DNA of 64,000 bases, taken from positions 869,945-933,944 of the forward strand of contig OZ024852.1 in NCBI GenBank assembly GCA_964017145.1, given 5' to 3'. Under the pieces are notes generated by a model that was not told the DNA's origin, did no database searches, and saw only the letters and a program-made list of their open reading frames with translations. The stretch comes from Agrocybe praecox (Eukaryota > Basidiomycota > Agaricomycetes > Agaricales > Agrocybaceae). Position 1 is the first letter of the stretch. Every line of letters begins with the position of its first letter. The position numbers and the translations under genes are program-made. Shown piece by piece: positions 12,068-24,261 of the stretch.

Positions 12068-13995
12068 ATGGATTCCACTCAATTACAATCCCTGCCACCT
12101 GCCTCAGATAATTCAGCTACAATACCGTATGTTTTCTGTTGTCGAATACCAACACACATAACTAACCTATGAGAACCCTACAGTGAGGGCACTGCTGCAA
12201 AAATCGTCCAGGAACAAACCATGTTAAGCGAATTCATGCACTATAACCACCCAAGCGCGGAGGAATCTGCAAAGTCGAGAGTACTGCGCAATCTTGAATT
12301 GCTGGAGTTGATCATGACCCATTTGCAAGGCTTGTATCCGTCGTGGACATTGTCCGATCGAAGAGAAATGGCGTCCGTAGCATTGACGTGCAAGGACTTG
12401 TTGGATCCGACGTTGAACATAGTGTGGAGAACAGTGGTATCTTGGTCCAGCATCTTGGTCCTCATACCTACAGCCGAGAGGTTCGACCAAGACAATGGCC
12501 CGACTTACCTTGTAAGCCTTTTTGAACTTTCTTTCTGACCAAATAGAATGTTAATCTGTAAATTAATTAGACAACGACGGCTGCACTTACTCCTCAGCAT
12601 TTAGAGAGACTTGACTATTATGTCAGACGCATCCGGTATTTCCAGGTCGTCGCTTCGAAGGAAGAAATTTCCCCCCACATCTTCGCGTATATTTCCAAGT
12701 TGCGACACTTTCAGCTATTTCCTGCGTTGACGACGTTACATATACCGTCTATCGAGTCAATCATGGACAGAGATATACCCGCCTTGTATCTTACTCCCTC
12801 GCCGACGCTGTCCGTGGTGAAGATCAACAATATAATGACGATGCAATCCCAACTATATGCGACGTCGTTGTTGAACGACATATCTGAAAGATGTCCAAGG
12901 GTCATTAGCTTGACGATGGGAGGCGCATTAGATGGTATGATCTTCAGTGCGCTCAAGGGGTTCGATAACCTGGAGACACTCAACGTTTGTATCTGGGATG
13001 TGGATTTAACCTTTTCTGCCTTCCCGACTCTTCCAAATTTGAAGTACTTCAAAATCATCATCATGGACTCCTCTTTAACATGGGTATTCGCCGATTCAAA
13101 GGGCGTTATTCCCCTTGACGGCCTTCAGAAGCTCGAGATCACAGGGTCACCCACACATATAAATCAGTTCCTTCAACGCTCCTCATTATCGACAATGGCA
13201 CACGTCAGTATCTGCTTTACGGATGTGGAAGACAAGCCGTCGCCCGGCAGGTGCTTACGAACTCTCCTGCAAAAAGATGGGGCCAAGACGACTCTTCGAA
13301 GTATCAAAATATTCTCTGGGGTTGACTCATACATTCCTATCACTGGAGAGGCGTTGATGCAGTGCTCTAGGGTGATGCCACCGCATCTCGAGAGTTTGGA
13401 GTTGCAGCTTATTGATATGTCGAGGGAATCTCTCTGCTCGATATTGCTTACCCTCGCATGTCGGGACCACCTCAAGCATCTTAAATTAGACAACCAAATT
13501 GTCAGTCCACGGGGTGGTGACAACAACAATAACGACAAGGATCTACCGTACGAAGTATCAGAATTGGATCTCATATCCTCTTCTTTACCGAACCTAATCA
13601 CTGCAACAATCCCAGTTTCTCTCGGAATGGCGACAGAGTCTCAGATTCAAAAAATGCGCAAGCAGCTGATCACCACAGACGGAACCATGAATCACGGTCT
13701 TGAAGAACTTACGCTCCTCCCAATTGTGAAGGTTTCCCCCGCTTCACGGCGCAACGAAACCAACAGTGTTACCACCGATGCAGCGGTTACAGCGGCGTCG
13801 TTGAACGCATATTTCTTGGCACGTTACATCGACCACATGTTTCCGCGATTGAAGGTGCTCAACTTTGGGAATGGCGTATTGTTGATGCGTGATAGCGATA
13901 GTTCTTGCAAATCAATGGTTCGGAAATTCATCAAGGAGTTCCAGGAGGAACGGAAGGCCAAGAATCAATTAGAAAGCTCTGATGGTTTGCCTTGA
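12068..13995 (+). CDS. F-box protein, array member 5 (leucine-rich C-terminus)
   Basis: Exons 12068-12126, 12184-12511 and 12571-13995 give 603 residues. The ATG at 12068 opens exon 1 (MDSTQLQSLPPASDN), joined in phase 2 to exon 2. The F-box is NLELLELIMTHL...MASVALTCKDLLDPTLNIVWRTVVSW. Exon 3 starts TTTAALTPQHLERLDYYVRRIRYF, then leucine-rich sequence, and ends LARYIDHMFPRLKVLNF with a basic KSMVRKFIKEFQEER helix. A run of Asn and Asp codons (near 13525) is a small internal expansion. Same gene plan as its neighbours. Confidence 0.8.
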
Positions 13996-14449
13996 TGGTT
14001 CTAATTGTTTTCTTGGATAACAAGATATGCATCTAAAAGATTAGGACTTAGCAAGACCGAGCATCCATCATTGCGTACCCTAGTACATAGGACGGCAAAT
14101 GACAAAGTTTAAAAACCTCGGGCAAATTACTTGAGAGTATCCAAGTCAAGTTGATATTTATAAACACCGAGCTCAGTGGATCCAAACTCGGAAAGAAACA
14201 TTCCAAATGCGATTGCGAATATGAAATTATTGAATCGGCTAGTAAACAAGTCGACAGTCGTCACATCGTATACATCGTATGTAAATATCACACATATCCT
14301 GCCCGTATGTGCGCCTTTGACACTTTGGATATTCTTCACGGAGATCGCGCTATCCGAGTTGTAGAGGATTCGCGTGCCAGTTATGGGTGTGAAGATGTTG
14401 AAGAACAAGTAAAGGAGGCGGATCTATTATATCTTCGGTCGAGACGAGG
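13996..14449. other. intergenic between F-box gene 5 and the upstream module of the next gene
   Basis: No supported gene. Frames of about 90-106 codons on both strands near 14127-14471 overlap one another and have no recognisable features. Just downstream, the sequence becomes the module shared with four other F-box genes. Confidence 0.4.
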
Positions 14450-15200
14450 TCCAACCGTGCCCTCAATGTAAGTTGCATGAGAGATATCGTTGCACAAATA
14501 TCACGATAGTGAATGTATGCGTGTAAAATGCCTTCGGATGGGTCGAGCCCTAGTCAAAATCGGGTTGCGTCGACTCGGTGAGCCTCTGCAGAGCAGATAC
14601 GGATTCAGCTTGTCTTGTTATCTTTTCCCCGTTTTCTCGACCTTTCCGACTCCTATCGTCCCACCTTCAAGACAAACAAGCAAACAATGCCGCTTTTGAC
14701 AAGCAATCCCCCACACAATCATTGTAAAACGTTCTCGTCGTCGTGTACGACATCATGCAAATCGAGAGAACATTGCAACCTACGAAAAGCGTGAGTTTTT
14801 TTATACAAGAATCAATGAATGGTGTACTTACTTGTTCATTTCATGCTAATAATTGGGCGCTTGTGTATTTTCCTCGCTGTTATTCGCGCATAAATGGGCA
14901 TTCAGGCGATTTCAAGAAGTCAAGAAGTATTTGGATTTGATAGAGCCGCAGGTAAGTCTGAGTTCACAAAGACACAAGTAGCTGGACTGACTTGGTGCGA
15001 ACAGATTCGGGCTATAGGCGTCTCAGATACTGATTATATGCATACATGGATATGTGGCTCTCTTTTGGGTTGACTGAAGTGTGCAAGCGACAAGTCGCGT
15101 TTTAGGGTTAAGGTTATTCGCGTTCTTCTTTCAACTCGTTCTTATTTACCATTACTCTCCTTCCAAGAGTTTGCTACTGATCACTCGACCTTATGCTAGG
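14450..15200 (+). other. conserved upstream module with decaying exons (copy at F-box 15208)
   Basis: This stretch recurs upstream of five paralogous F-box genes. In order it holds a CACGATAGTGAATG stretch, a GACAAACAAGCAAACAATGCC start-like site, a possible exon encoding a CKTFSSSCTTSCKSREHC peptide to a GTGAGT donor at 14791, and a second block encoding SSLLFAHKWAFRRFQEV and DLIEPQ to a GTAAGT donor near 14953. A third short block encodes SDTDYMHTW. The acceptor before the second block is lost in this copy (no AG after the branch-like GCTAAT). It may be a 5' leader or a dying small gene. Confidence 0.5.
15102..15115 (+). promoter_or_regulatory. telomere-like box (degenerate) upstream of F-box 15208
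   Basis: TTTTAGGGTTAAGGTTATTCG sits about 105 bp before the ATG. It is the degenerate version of the TTAGGGTTAGGGTTA box found at the same distance in four paralogues. Confidence 0.45.
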
Positions 15201-15207
15201 ATCATAT

Positions 15208-16974
15208 ATGGAATCTGCGAACCAGATCAAGCACGAGCATGGGTGAGTAAGATGCTCAAAAATTGAACTTTAATCAGTCTAAAGGGGTGCAGAGATGTGA
15301 CAGTGACTGCTCAATCTCAGGTTATGACCAACCCAGACCTTCTTCGTCAGATATTCGACTACTTTTATTTACGGCCGAAAGGTGTAGACTATCCAGGGTG
15401 CATGCCTGCTCCGGAAAGAAAACATCTCTTGTGGACAGCTCTTGCCTGTGAGGCGTTTTATGAACCAGCCATGGATGTGTTATGGCGATGTATGGACTCG
15501 TGGACGGCTTTTCTCCGCGTGATACCAACTATTCTGTTAGTAGAAAATAATGGTTCTACATACGTGAGTTATCATGATGCCTCTTCTTTCTTTCATACAT
15601 CTGAATTTGACGACAAAGACAACGACGGGAGTGATAACAAAATCAGCCATGCAACGATTGCTTTCCTATACCAAGCGCGTCAGGATTCTTATAATTAAGA
15701 AGTTTACCGAGTTCGTTTCGACCCACATCTATTTTTCCATTTCACAACTCTGCCGTATGGACACCCTGTTTCCAGCTCTTGCAACGCTCCACATCCCAGA
15801 GTTATCCGAGTTGTTTCCTGATAACTTCAATGCCTTATACTTGACAACATCTCCAAACTTATCTGTTCTCAAAGTAAGCAAGATAACCGCAGCAACAGAA
15901 ATCGTCGCGGCTTCCGTTCTCTCACATCATTCGATTGCTGCCCCATCCTTACGGGAGCTCTCTCTATCAGGACAGCTCACTCAAGCCACGCTTGATCTCT
16001 TGGTTGGTCTAGAGAAGCTAGAAGCTATCTGCTTTAACGTTGTGGATACGACATTTACGGTCGATTTCTTGAAGAAACTGTCGCGACTCAGAAGCTTGAA
16101 AAATTTGACTATTGATTTGGCAAATAACTCACGCATCGAATCGATACCAACATCGGCCATAATGTTCGAGTCCGTCCGCGACATCGTTTTGGGCGGTTCG
16201 GCAAACAATATCTGCAGCTTTTTGCAATCCATTCGTTTCGCACACCTCGATAGCCTCCAGCTTGATTTCCTGCCCGGCAGTCTTGTTCCTTACATCCAAA
16301 GCTGCCTTTCCAGGTGCTCTGAACTCGGCATATTGCCCGCTCTAATTTTTTTCAGGGTAGGACAAGTCACCAATCCCGAGGTGGCACTGTTGGAACTCGA
16401 ATCATCTGTCGTGCTACATTCATGCAAGGACCTATGGGATCTAGACATTCCCGTCTTGTCGATGACAAAGTCTACGATTTGGAATCGTTTCCGGGAGTGT
16501 GAGCGGCTGAAAACTCTGCGCCTCAAGTGCCATCAACTTCCTGCGAATGATACTGGGCTATATCTTCACGACCTGCGCGAGTTCGCCGAACACTTTAGGA
16601 ACCTCAAAACGCTTGCTGTATCGCTTGTGGATATCTTGGAAAGTGCGAACGACACGCAGATGTTGGAAGCTTCCCTTGCGGATCCCTTGGTATGGATGGC
16701 TGGACATGATCTCGAAGAGCTGGAAATATTACCGATAGATACCAGAGCCACGCACCTGTCGGAAAATACGAAAACATATACGTACAAGGAAGCGATAATT
16801 GTCTCGCAATATATAGACAGCCTATTCCCTCGGTTGAAGAAGCTTGACTTTCCTACGCCTGCGAATCCGTGGTTCGAAGAGGTGAAGGTTTTGGTGAAGG
16901 CCCACCAGGCTGTTCGGAATCGGGAATCGGTGAAAAGAATGTTCGAAACTTGTGTTAGTACGACTGCTCGTTAA
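15208..16974 (+). CDS. F-box protein, TTAGGG-box subfamily, copy A
   Basis: Exons 15208-15242, 15293-15563 and 15619-16974 give 553 residues. Exon 1 encodes MESANQIKHEHG and joins exon 2 across a 50 nt intron. This model is preferred because the same donor and acceptor keep frame in all five paralogues. F-box: NPDLLRQIFDYFY...LLWTALACEAFYEPAMDVLWRCMDSW. The second intron is 55 nt with a CTGAAT branch-like site; exon 3 opens TTGVITKSAMQRLLSYTKRVRIL. The leucine-rich part ends VSQYIDSLFPRLKKLDFP and W-F-E-E-V helix. Close paralogues at 18735, 26482, 42655 and 45438. Presumed SCF receptor with unknown target. Confidence 0.82.
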
Positions 16975-17209
16975 CTTGTAAACCTTGTGCTTATGCTTTC
17001 TTTCCTAGTAAAATATCTGTATATTACATTGCGCCGATTATGTACGATCTGCAGCTTGTACAACAAACCAATATGATGTAAATAGTGTATCTTGTATTAA
17101 CTTGGTGTCACCATCTATCATGGATTTAAAGATATGTACCAAGTAAACAAGATTTTTCTATGGCAATTGCAAGCGAAATAAAATTTAAACTCATACTCAG
17201 GTTCAACGC

Positions 17210-17800
17210 TCTCCTCAATGTAGGTTGCATGTTGCCTAAAAGAGAGATATCGTAGCACAAATATCACGATAGTGAATGACAAGCTCGGCGCATGCGTGTA
17301 TGCGTGTAAAATGCCTCCGGATGAGTCGAGCCCTAGTCGAAATCGGGTTGTGTCGACTCGGTGATCCTCCGCAGAGCAGAGACGGATTCAGAGGAACCTA
17401 GATGGGAGGAAGAGTCTATGGAAGCGGCGCGGCCTGGAGTGTAATATATAGGAGGAAATGGAAAAGGAAAAGTCTTGTCTTGCTAGTATCTTTTTTCGAC
17501 CTTTTATTGAACTTTTCTCCCATCTTCGAGACAAACAGACAAACAATGCCCGCTTTTGACAAGCAATCTTTTATAGTCATGTAAAAGGTTCTCATCGTCT
17601 CGCACCAAATCATGCAAATCGAGAGAACATTGCAACCTACGAAAAGCCAAGATGAGTTCGCTATAAAAGAATCAATAAGTGGCGTACTTGATCATTTCAT
17701 GCTAATAGTTGGGCGCTTGTGTGTAGCTTTCGTCCGCTGTTGTTCGCGCATAAATGGGCATTCAGGCGAATTCAAGAAGGATTGAGATCTGATAGAAGTT
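17210..17800 (+). other. conserved upstream module, copy B, split by a repeat
   Basis: Same module as at 14450-15200: the AAATATCACGATAGTGAATG stretch, a GTAATATATAGG TATA-like site at 17441-17452, ATGCCCGCTTTTGAC at 17545, and the SSLLFAHKW-type block near 17735. In this copy the first donor is mutated (AAGATGAG near 17651) and the reading frame has a stop. A dimeric repeat (about 17800-18590) separates it from the TTAGGG box and the F-box gene, whereas the other four copies are uninterrupted. Confidence 0.5.
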
Positions 17801-18029
17801 TTCTCTATGCCTACATTGAAGTAAGACCGCTTTAAAAAGACAACATTGGCGCTAGAGGAAGGCCTTTGAAGGTTCGTGCCTTGCTTGATATATGCAATAC
17901 ATCACAACGGGCACCATTCCTCCGCAACGTCTTCCAGTATTGCATGTCGAAGTACATAGACTAACAGCGTAGGTGGACGGTGAGCAAGTACTACATTTCA
18001 CAATTTATATGGTTTTATTTCTTCGCATT

Positions 18030-18590
18030 ACAAGTTCCACCTGCGGCGCATGCTATTTGCTCCATTTGCGTAATCGATCTTGCATCCTTTCCTATGCACG
18101 CCTTCTCTGTGCCTATATCGAAGCAAGACTGTCATACCCGGGGAAAAGACAACATTTGTGCTAGAGGAACGGGGTGCTCGAGCAGTGCACACTCAACATA
18201 TGTTAAGATCAACATACTCGAGTCTTCCGAACATGAACCCAAAAGCATTGTCTAGTCCACACCAGGCAGAGCCCATCCACTGTCGGTAAGAAGGCCTTTG
18301 AAGGTTCGTGCCTTCGCTGATCCTCTTGTCTTCTCTGATCCTCGATGGAAACCGCCTATATGGAGCAAGGCTATCTAACCCAGCGGGGAAAGGACAACTT
18401 CGGCGCCAGAGGAACGGGGTGCTCAAGCAGTGCACGCTCAACATATGTTGAGATCGAGATACTTAAGGCTTCCGAACATAACCCCAATGTTGTCTATCCC
18501 ACACCAAGCAACGCCCGTCCGCCGATAGGAAGGCCTTTCAGGATGATGCGGCGGGAGGCGCTCGTTCAAGCCTTTTGATTAGCGGCTATA
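18030..18590 (+). repeat. dimeric dispersed repeat, left copy 1
   Basis: Two related units about 245 bp apart, each starting near GCCTATAT and containing GACAAC, GAGGAACGGGGTGCTC, an AACATATGTT core and GGAAGGCCTTT. Unit 2 contains the perfect 16 bp palindrome CTCAACATATGTTGAG at 18437-18452. Copies recur at 24590-25190 and inverted at 46735-47330, with fragments at about 17800-17890 and 47440-47640. No long coding frame and no clear terminal inverted repeats were seen. Its absence from the equivalent place in four paralogous upstream regions suggests insertion here. Confidence 0.65.
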
Positions 18591-18625
18591 CGAATTCCAT
18601 TAAGCTCAAGTACACATTCTTTGAA

Positions 18626-18640
18626 TTAGGGTTAGGGTTA
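18626..18640 (+). promoter_or_regulatory. telomere-like TTAGGG box upstream of F-box 18735
   Basis: TTAGGGTTAGGGTTA lies 109 bp before the proposed ATG and is followed by TTCGCGTTCAG, also conserved. It resembles the fungal and vertebrate telomere repeat and the telobox bound by Myb-type factors. Confidence 0.55.
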
Positions 18641-18734
18641 TTCGCGTTCAGATTTTCTTTCAACAGGTTCATCCTTGCCATTATTCTCCTTCAAAGGGTT
18701 TGCTACCAATCACTCGACCTTATTCTAGGATCAT

Positions 18735-20468
18735 ATGTCGAATATGCGAACCAAATCAAGCATGAGTGAGTAAGATGCTCAAAAATTGAACATTGAACAG
18801 TCTAAAGGGGTGCAGGGATGTGGCAGACTGCCCAATCTCAGGTTATGACCAACCCAGACCTTCTTCGTCAGATATTCGACTACTTTTATGTATGGCCAAA
18901 GGGTGTAGGCTTCTCATTCCCAGGGTGCATGCCTGCTCCGGAAAGCAAACATCTCTTGTGGACAGCTCTTGCCTGTGAGGCATTTTATGAACCTGCCATG
19001 GATGTATTATGGCGATGTATGGACTCATGGACGGCTTTTCTCCGTGTAATACCAACAATCCTGTTAGAAAATAATGGTTCTACATACGTGAGTTATCGTA
19101 ATGCCTCTTCTTTCTTCCCAAAATCTGACTTGGACGACAAAGACAACGACGGGAGTGATGACAAAATCAAGCATGCAACGATTGCTTTCCTATACCAAAC
19201 GCGTCAGGATTCTTACAATCAAGAAGTTTTCCGAGTCCGTTTCGACCCACATCTATTTTTCCATTTCACAACTCTGCCGTATGGACATCCTGTTTCCAGC
19301 TCTTGTAGCGCTCGACATCCCAGAGTTATCCAAGTTGTCTCCTGATAACTTCAATGCCTTATACTCGACAACATCTCCAAACTTATCTGTTCTCAATGTA
19401 GGGAAGATAACAATGAGAACAGAAATCATCGCGGCTTCCGTTCTCTCACATCATTTGATTGCTGCTTCATCCTTACGGGAACTCTCTCTATCAGGACAGC
19501 TCACTCAAGCCACGCTTGACCTCTTGGTTGGTCTAGCGAACCTGGAAAACATCTACTTTAACGTTGTGGATACAACGTTTACAGCCGGATTTTTGAAGAA
19601 ACTGTCGCAACTCAGAAGCTTGAAAACTTTGACCATCAGTATAGCAAATAACTCACGCATCGAATCGATACCAACATCGGCCGTAATGTTCGACTCTGTC
19701 CGCAACATCGTTTTGATCGGTTGGGCAAACGATATCTACAACTTTTTGCAATCCATTCGTTTCGCACACCTCTTCAACCTCGTGCTTAATTTCCTCTCCG
19801 ACAGTCTCGTTCCTTACATCCAAAGCTGTCTTTCAAGGTGCTCTGAACTCGGCATATTGCCCGCTCTCTTTTCTTTCACAGTAGGACAAGTTACCAATCC
19901 CGAGGTGGCACTATTGGAACTGGATTCATCTGTCGTGTTACATTCATGCAAGGACCTATGGTTTCTACATATTCCCGTCTTGTCGATGACGAAGTCTACG
20001 ATTCGGAATCGTTTCTGGGAGTGTGAGCGGCTGAAAACTCTGCGCCTCAAGTGCCACCAACTTCCTGCCAACGATACTGGGCTATTTCTTCACGACCTGC
20101 GCGAGTTCGCCGAACATTTTAGGAACCTCAGAAAGTTTGCTGTATCGCTTGCAGATATCTTGGAAAGTACGAACGATACACAGATGTTGGAAGCTTCCCT
20201 TGCGGATCCCTTGGCAATTGCTAGGCATGATCTCGAAGAACTGGAAATATTATCGATAGATACCATGGCTACGCACCTGTCGGAAAGTACGAAAATATAT
20301 ACGTACAAGGAAGCGATAATCGTCTCGCAATACATAGACAACCTGTTCCCTCGGCTGAAGAAGCTTGACTTTCCTACGCCTACAAATTCGTGGTTCGAAG
20401 AGGTGAAAGCTTTGGTGAAGGTATACCAGGATGTTCGGAATCGGGAATCGGTGAACAGAAACTTGTAA
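18735..20468 (+). CDS. F-box protein, TTAGGG-box subfamily, copy B
   Basis: Exons 18735-18765, 18816-19087 and 19143-20468 give 542 residues. Exon 1 is read in a different frame from copy A (MSNMRTKSSM). Two bases are missing early in exon 2, and together these restore the frame (joined phase 1, AGG ATG TGG CAG). If exon 1 is not used, the ATG at 18818 gives MWQTAQSQVM. F-box: NPDLLRQIFDYFYVW...LLWTALACEAFYEPAMDVLWRCMDSW. Exon 3 opens TTGVMTKSSMQRLLSYTKRVRIL and ends VSQYIDNLFPRLKKLDFP. The nearest copies of its 3' flank follow the genes ending at 16974 and 43705. Confidence 0.8.
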
Positions 20469-20667
20469 GCCTTGTGCTTGTACTTTCTTTCCTAGTAAAA
20501 TATCTGTATATTACATTGCGCCGACTATGTACGATCTGCAGCTTGTACAACAAACCAATATGATGTAAATAGTGTTTCTTATGTTAACTTGGTGCCGCCA
20601 TCTATTATGGACATCAAGATATGTACCAAGTAAAGAAAAATTTCTATGGCAATTATAAGCAAATTAA

Positions 20668-21020
20668 AAATTAACAAGGGCGAAAGGTGTCACGACCTCC
20701 AAGTCGTCCTTCGACCTCTTGGATCAAAAGATCCAGCCTATGAACTCCTACAAAACAACCCTGACACGCTCACTGCCTTCAATGCACTGGTCGTCGGAAA
20801 TTATCTAAACTATCTGTTCGTCATCTCAAGGCCGTGAACTTATCACGTTTCTCAACAATCGACGAAAATTGGCGGGAGGCAGTGGAATTTGTGGTCATGG
20901 AACTTCAGTGTGAGCGTAGGCGTTTGAACATCGACATCAACTTGGATCTCGCTTCAGAATCCATCCAGAATCCATCAATTTTTGCTGCATTTATGTGAAT
21001 AGTCCTTATAATTGCTCGAA
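20668..21020 (+). pseudogene. truncated F-box gene fragment (C-terminal 100 codons)
   Basis: Encodes the C-terminal end of the protein at 51339-53245: LRPLGSKDPAYELLQNNPDTL and NALVVGNYLNYLF are nearly identical. The frame then breaks where CCCTCATC has become CGTCATC (near 20820), and the remaining codons continue in another frame to about 20960. Everything upstream of this block, including the F-box, is absent; the sequence changes abruptly at about 20668 from the 3' flank of copy B. It marks one end of the inverted duplication. The following 250 bp also match the spacer at 51027-51338. Confidence 0.75.
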
Positions 21021-21239
21021 TCCTTACTCAAACTAGGCATCAATCCTCTCAATTTTGGTTATTTATTCTCGCGCCTTTGTTACGCGACTGGGTCAAGCCT
21101 GGATCAACAGACCGCGTCAATCATGTGCTCGAGTCTCAGTACAGGCTTTCCTTGAAGCTTCGGCCAATGGAGCTGAACATCAAATATGACATCGGAGTTG
21201 AGTTTTTCCTTTTGTGGTTCATTTTCCAACCTTTTCATC

Positions 21240-23055
21240 ATGGTTCTTCAAGACGAAAAGCCCATGGGCATTGAGATGTAAGCATACCAATGTCTACGAG
21301 AACGCTTTATCAGTTGTCTGAATATATTTCCGCCCAATTAGTGGCTCGTCGAATCCACTTCATGAACTCGCGAACTATGCAAACCCTAACAGTATCGAGT
21401 CCGCCCAATCAAGAGTCCTACGCAACTACGAACTGCTCGAACTTGTGATGCGGTCTACTATGACCTATACTTCCTATATAGATTCGAGGGTCCCATTCCC
21501 CGAGTCGAGTGATCTGCTATCGGCCTCACTTACCTGTAAGGATTTCTACGATCCTGCTATGGGTGTTCTATGGGAAACGATCGTTTCGTGGGCCCCGATA
21601 ATACGTCTCATTTCTGTGGTGGCTCAGAGTTCGGACTCTTCTAATACTTTGTCTGTGAGTATGATTTTTACATTGCGTATTATGGGTTTGCATATATTTC
21701 ATTCGACTTGATTTTTGTAGACAATGAGTGAACCTATTTCGGAAGAACATCTTCATCGGATGGATTCATATGTGCGAAGGATTCGAACCTTTGCGATGCA
21801 TAGTTCCAGCGAAGATATTTCACCCCAGATTTACGTGGAGCTCGCCAAACTCCGCAATTTCCGTATATTTCCTGCGCTCGTAAATCTGTATGTTCATTTC
21901 CCTGATATTCGTAATGACGATATCCCGAGTCTTTCCCTTTTGCCATCCCCGACACTTTCCCTTTTGGATTTCACCAATTTTTCGCCCGTTACTGTTGCAT
22001 TCTCACTACTGCATAACATCTCCCGTAATTGTTCAAACATCCGGGAAATAAACCTAGAAGGAAAACTAGATGCAATGTGCTTCAACTTTCTTGGGAGCTT
22101 CCAGCAACTGGAAACTCTGGACCTTTCCCTCTACCCCACTTCGGCAGGCTTTTCACCAGAAATCCTGAGACCTCTTTCTGGACTTGAAAATTTGAAGGAT
22201 TTTCAATTAGACCTGGGAGACTTGGACGCATTTACTCTATCCGAAGGATCATCATCCACGGTCATGTCTTTTGAATCTTTACGAGTCTTCCAAATTAGAA
22301 GTTCCGCGTCAACAGCTCTGCGGATGTTACAAATGATGTCGTTCAAAATACTTCGTCATATAGTATTGCACATCACGGAGCAGGATTCAACCACAGACAG
22401 GGTTCTGATGGGAATGTGCTTTGAGATGCTTGCGCAGATGCATTCAGACACTCTACAAGAACTCAGCATCACAACTAGTGCCCATAGAATTTATTTATCG
22501 AAGGACGCAGTGAAATGTTTGACACAATCATTACCGAAGCTCGAAACACTTGAACTGGACCTGGACTATGTTGACGAGGAGACATTGGATATTCTGTCAA
22601 CGAGTAAATGCCATCGCACTCTCCGATCTCTTTTTATCAAGTCACACACACACCCTATAGGTGTGCCGTATCCGCAAGCATCGCAGATCGCATCTTTTGC
22701 CTCTCTGTTTCCTGTTCTGCAAAAATTGCGCATGTCCGTTATGCTTGACATGGGTGCGAGCCACGTTCGGGCAATGCGCGATATCACTATGCATACAGAG
22801 AAGATGGCCCATCCTCTCCAAAACATTATAATATCCCCGATAGTGAATGGGATGCCCGGTCATGAATCTAACTACCCTGAGATCATCACGGTCGCCACCG
22901 CTTATGTGTTTGCTCGCTATCTGCACCATTACTTTCCCCATCTCAAAGAGGTTGAAACTGACCATATCTTCGCGCCACCAGTAAACACGTGGTGCCAATG
23001 GGTAACCGTGTTGACAAAAGAGATTCAAGAAGAAGTCCGGGCAAGGAACAACTGA
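21240..23055 (+). CDS. F-box protein, RXT3-linked subfamily, copy C
   Basis: Exons 21240-21277, 21342-21654 and 21721-23055 give 561 residues. Exon 1 MVLQDEKPMGIE joins in phase 2. F-box: NYELLELVMRS...LLSASLTCKDFYDPAMGVLWETIVSW. Exon 3 opens TMSEPISEEHLHRMDSYVRRIRTF; the leucine-rich part ends FARYLHHYFPHLKEVE and W-C-Q-W-V helix. Its closest relatives are at 38202-40056 and 49201-51026. Each of the three lies convergent to an RXT3 3' end (intact or broken), so they descend from one duplicated block. Presumed SCF substrate receptor. Confidence 0.82.
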
Positions 23056-23700
23056 TACTTACTCTGACAAATGCGTTTTTAAAAGAGCCCGTTTGGCGTT
23101 TGAATCACATATCAATTTGATGCGATTGAGAACACTATTAGGAGGTTTTATTTCTTCCAATTTCCTTATGTACTGGCAGAGAATCCTGAACGACATTTCA
23201 AACTATTTAATTATCTCTTGTTAATCAAACATAATTTACCAGCAACCGAGGATGTGTGTTTTCCCCGTCAATATGTGTGAGTCTTCGATTGTACATAGTA
23301 CTATATTCGGAAACAAAGCTTCCAAATGCGACTACGAATTTCCAAATAAACTGGAATCCAGCCAGACGGACTCTTCAATAAATTGTCGAGAATGAGAATC
23401 GAGATACAACATACCCCATAATAATAAAACAATCAAGCGGAACTTCTCCACAAAATCACATACTCTTACGGACTAAACGATACATATGCGGAAGGGAGTT
23501 GGGCCATCGTCGTTGATGAACTCAGGGGAAGAGGGGGGATAATTGATCTATTGGTTACACTGCAACAAGATAGAAATATGGTAAATAAAGCAATTTGATA
23601 AAAACACCAAGAAAGATAGAAAAACATGAATAGAGAATAGGGCAAGAAAAACATGGAAAGTAGATTATATCATAGCATGATTATAACTTTTCCCGTCAGC
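23056..23700. other. spacer between F-box copy C and the RXT3 pseudogene
   Basis: Homologous to the convergent spacers at 37660-38201 and 48420-49200, which share TGTTTTTCTATCTTTCTTGG-type and ATAGATCAATTATCC blocks. No gene is seen. It probably holds decayed 3' processing signals of both flanking genes. Confidence 0.55.
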
Positions 23701-23756
23701 ATTTGTTGTTGTCAAGAACACCAGTAGCGTAAGTGGTGGCGTGTTTTTCGTTTTTC

Positions 23757-24258
23757 AGACAATGATTGCCCCTCTGGGCGACCACTTCCAATCTTTCACT
23801 TGAATCACCACTCTGCTTCTACCGGTACGACAGCCGCATTTTCTTTGGGGGGAGATGAAGTCGATGACGCAGGTTCCAGCACAACCACACCGTCTTCGGT
23901 GAATCTAAACATGTCCTTGCTTAGGTTACGTTGAAAGACTTGCACGGTAGGTGGTTTCTGCATTAGGCACGGCTTCCTTTCATCCTGCTCCTGTTCTTGG
24001 CTTGGCCTGGTTATCGGCAGATGTTGTAGGGCCAGGAAAAACGCGAACACTCAGCGACAGCAGACAACTTTCTTTACTAGTTTCGAGGATGACACCGTAC
24101 TGGAAAGGGGGGTTGAGCTCGAAGCAGTAGTGTCGGCCATTTCCACATCTTCTGTCTCTTGTATCCGTCTACGTTTCCTCGGTGGAGGGGAGCATTAGAT
24201 ATATGATTACAAAACCATAAGGTGAATTAGAGAACGTACCCAACACGCATACCATCAG
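23757..24258 (-). pseudogene. broken RXT3 3' end, left copy
   Basis: On the minus strand this begins with the end of RXT3 exon 4 (GGTATGCGTGTTGGGTACG), runs through intron 4 and into exon 5, and reaches the RXT3 stop. Compared with the intact gene it lacks about 36625-36700 (including the intron 4 acceptor), about 36916-36991 and about 37042-37463. It also lacks a further small block of its own around GTGTCATCC. The part still readable encodes VQVFQRNLSKDMFRFTEDGV and PVEAEW. No start or splice path to a functional protein remains. It is the mirror image of the copy at 47912-48425. Confidence 0.82.
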
Positions 24259-24261
24259 TCA

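Noticed and set aside
14127..14471. Overlapping frames of 62-106 codons on both strands
   Set aside because: Mutually overlapping, not conserved upstream of the paralogous F-box genes, no features.
18030..18590. Dimeric repeat considered as a CRISPR-like or satellite array
   Set aside because: Only two diverged 245 bp units per copy, no short regular spacers, and the genome is eukaryotic.
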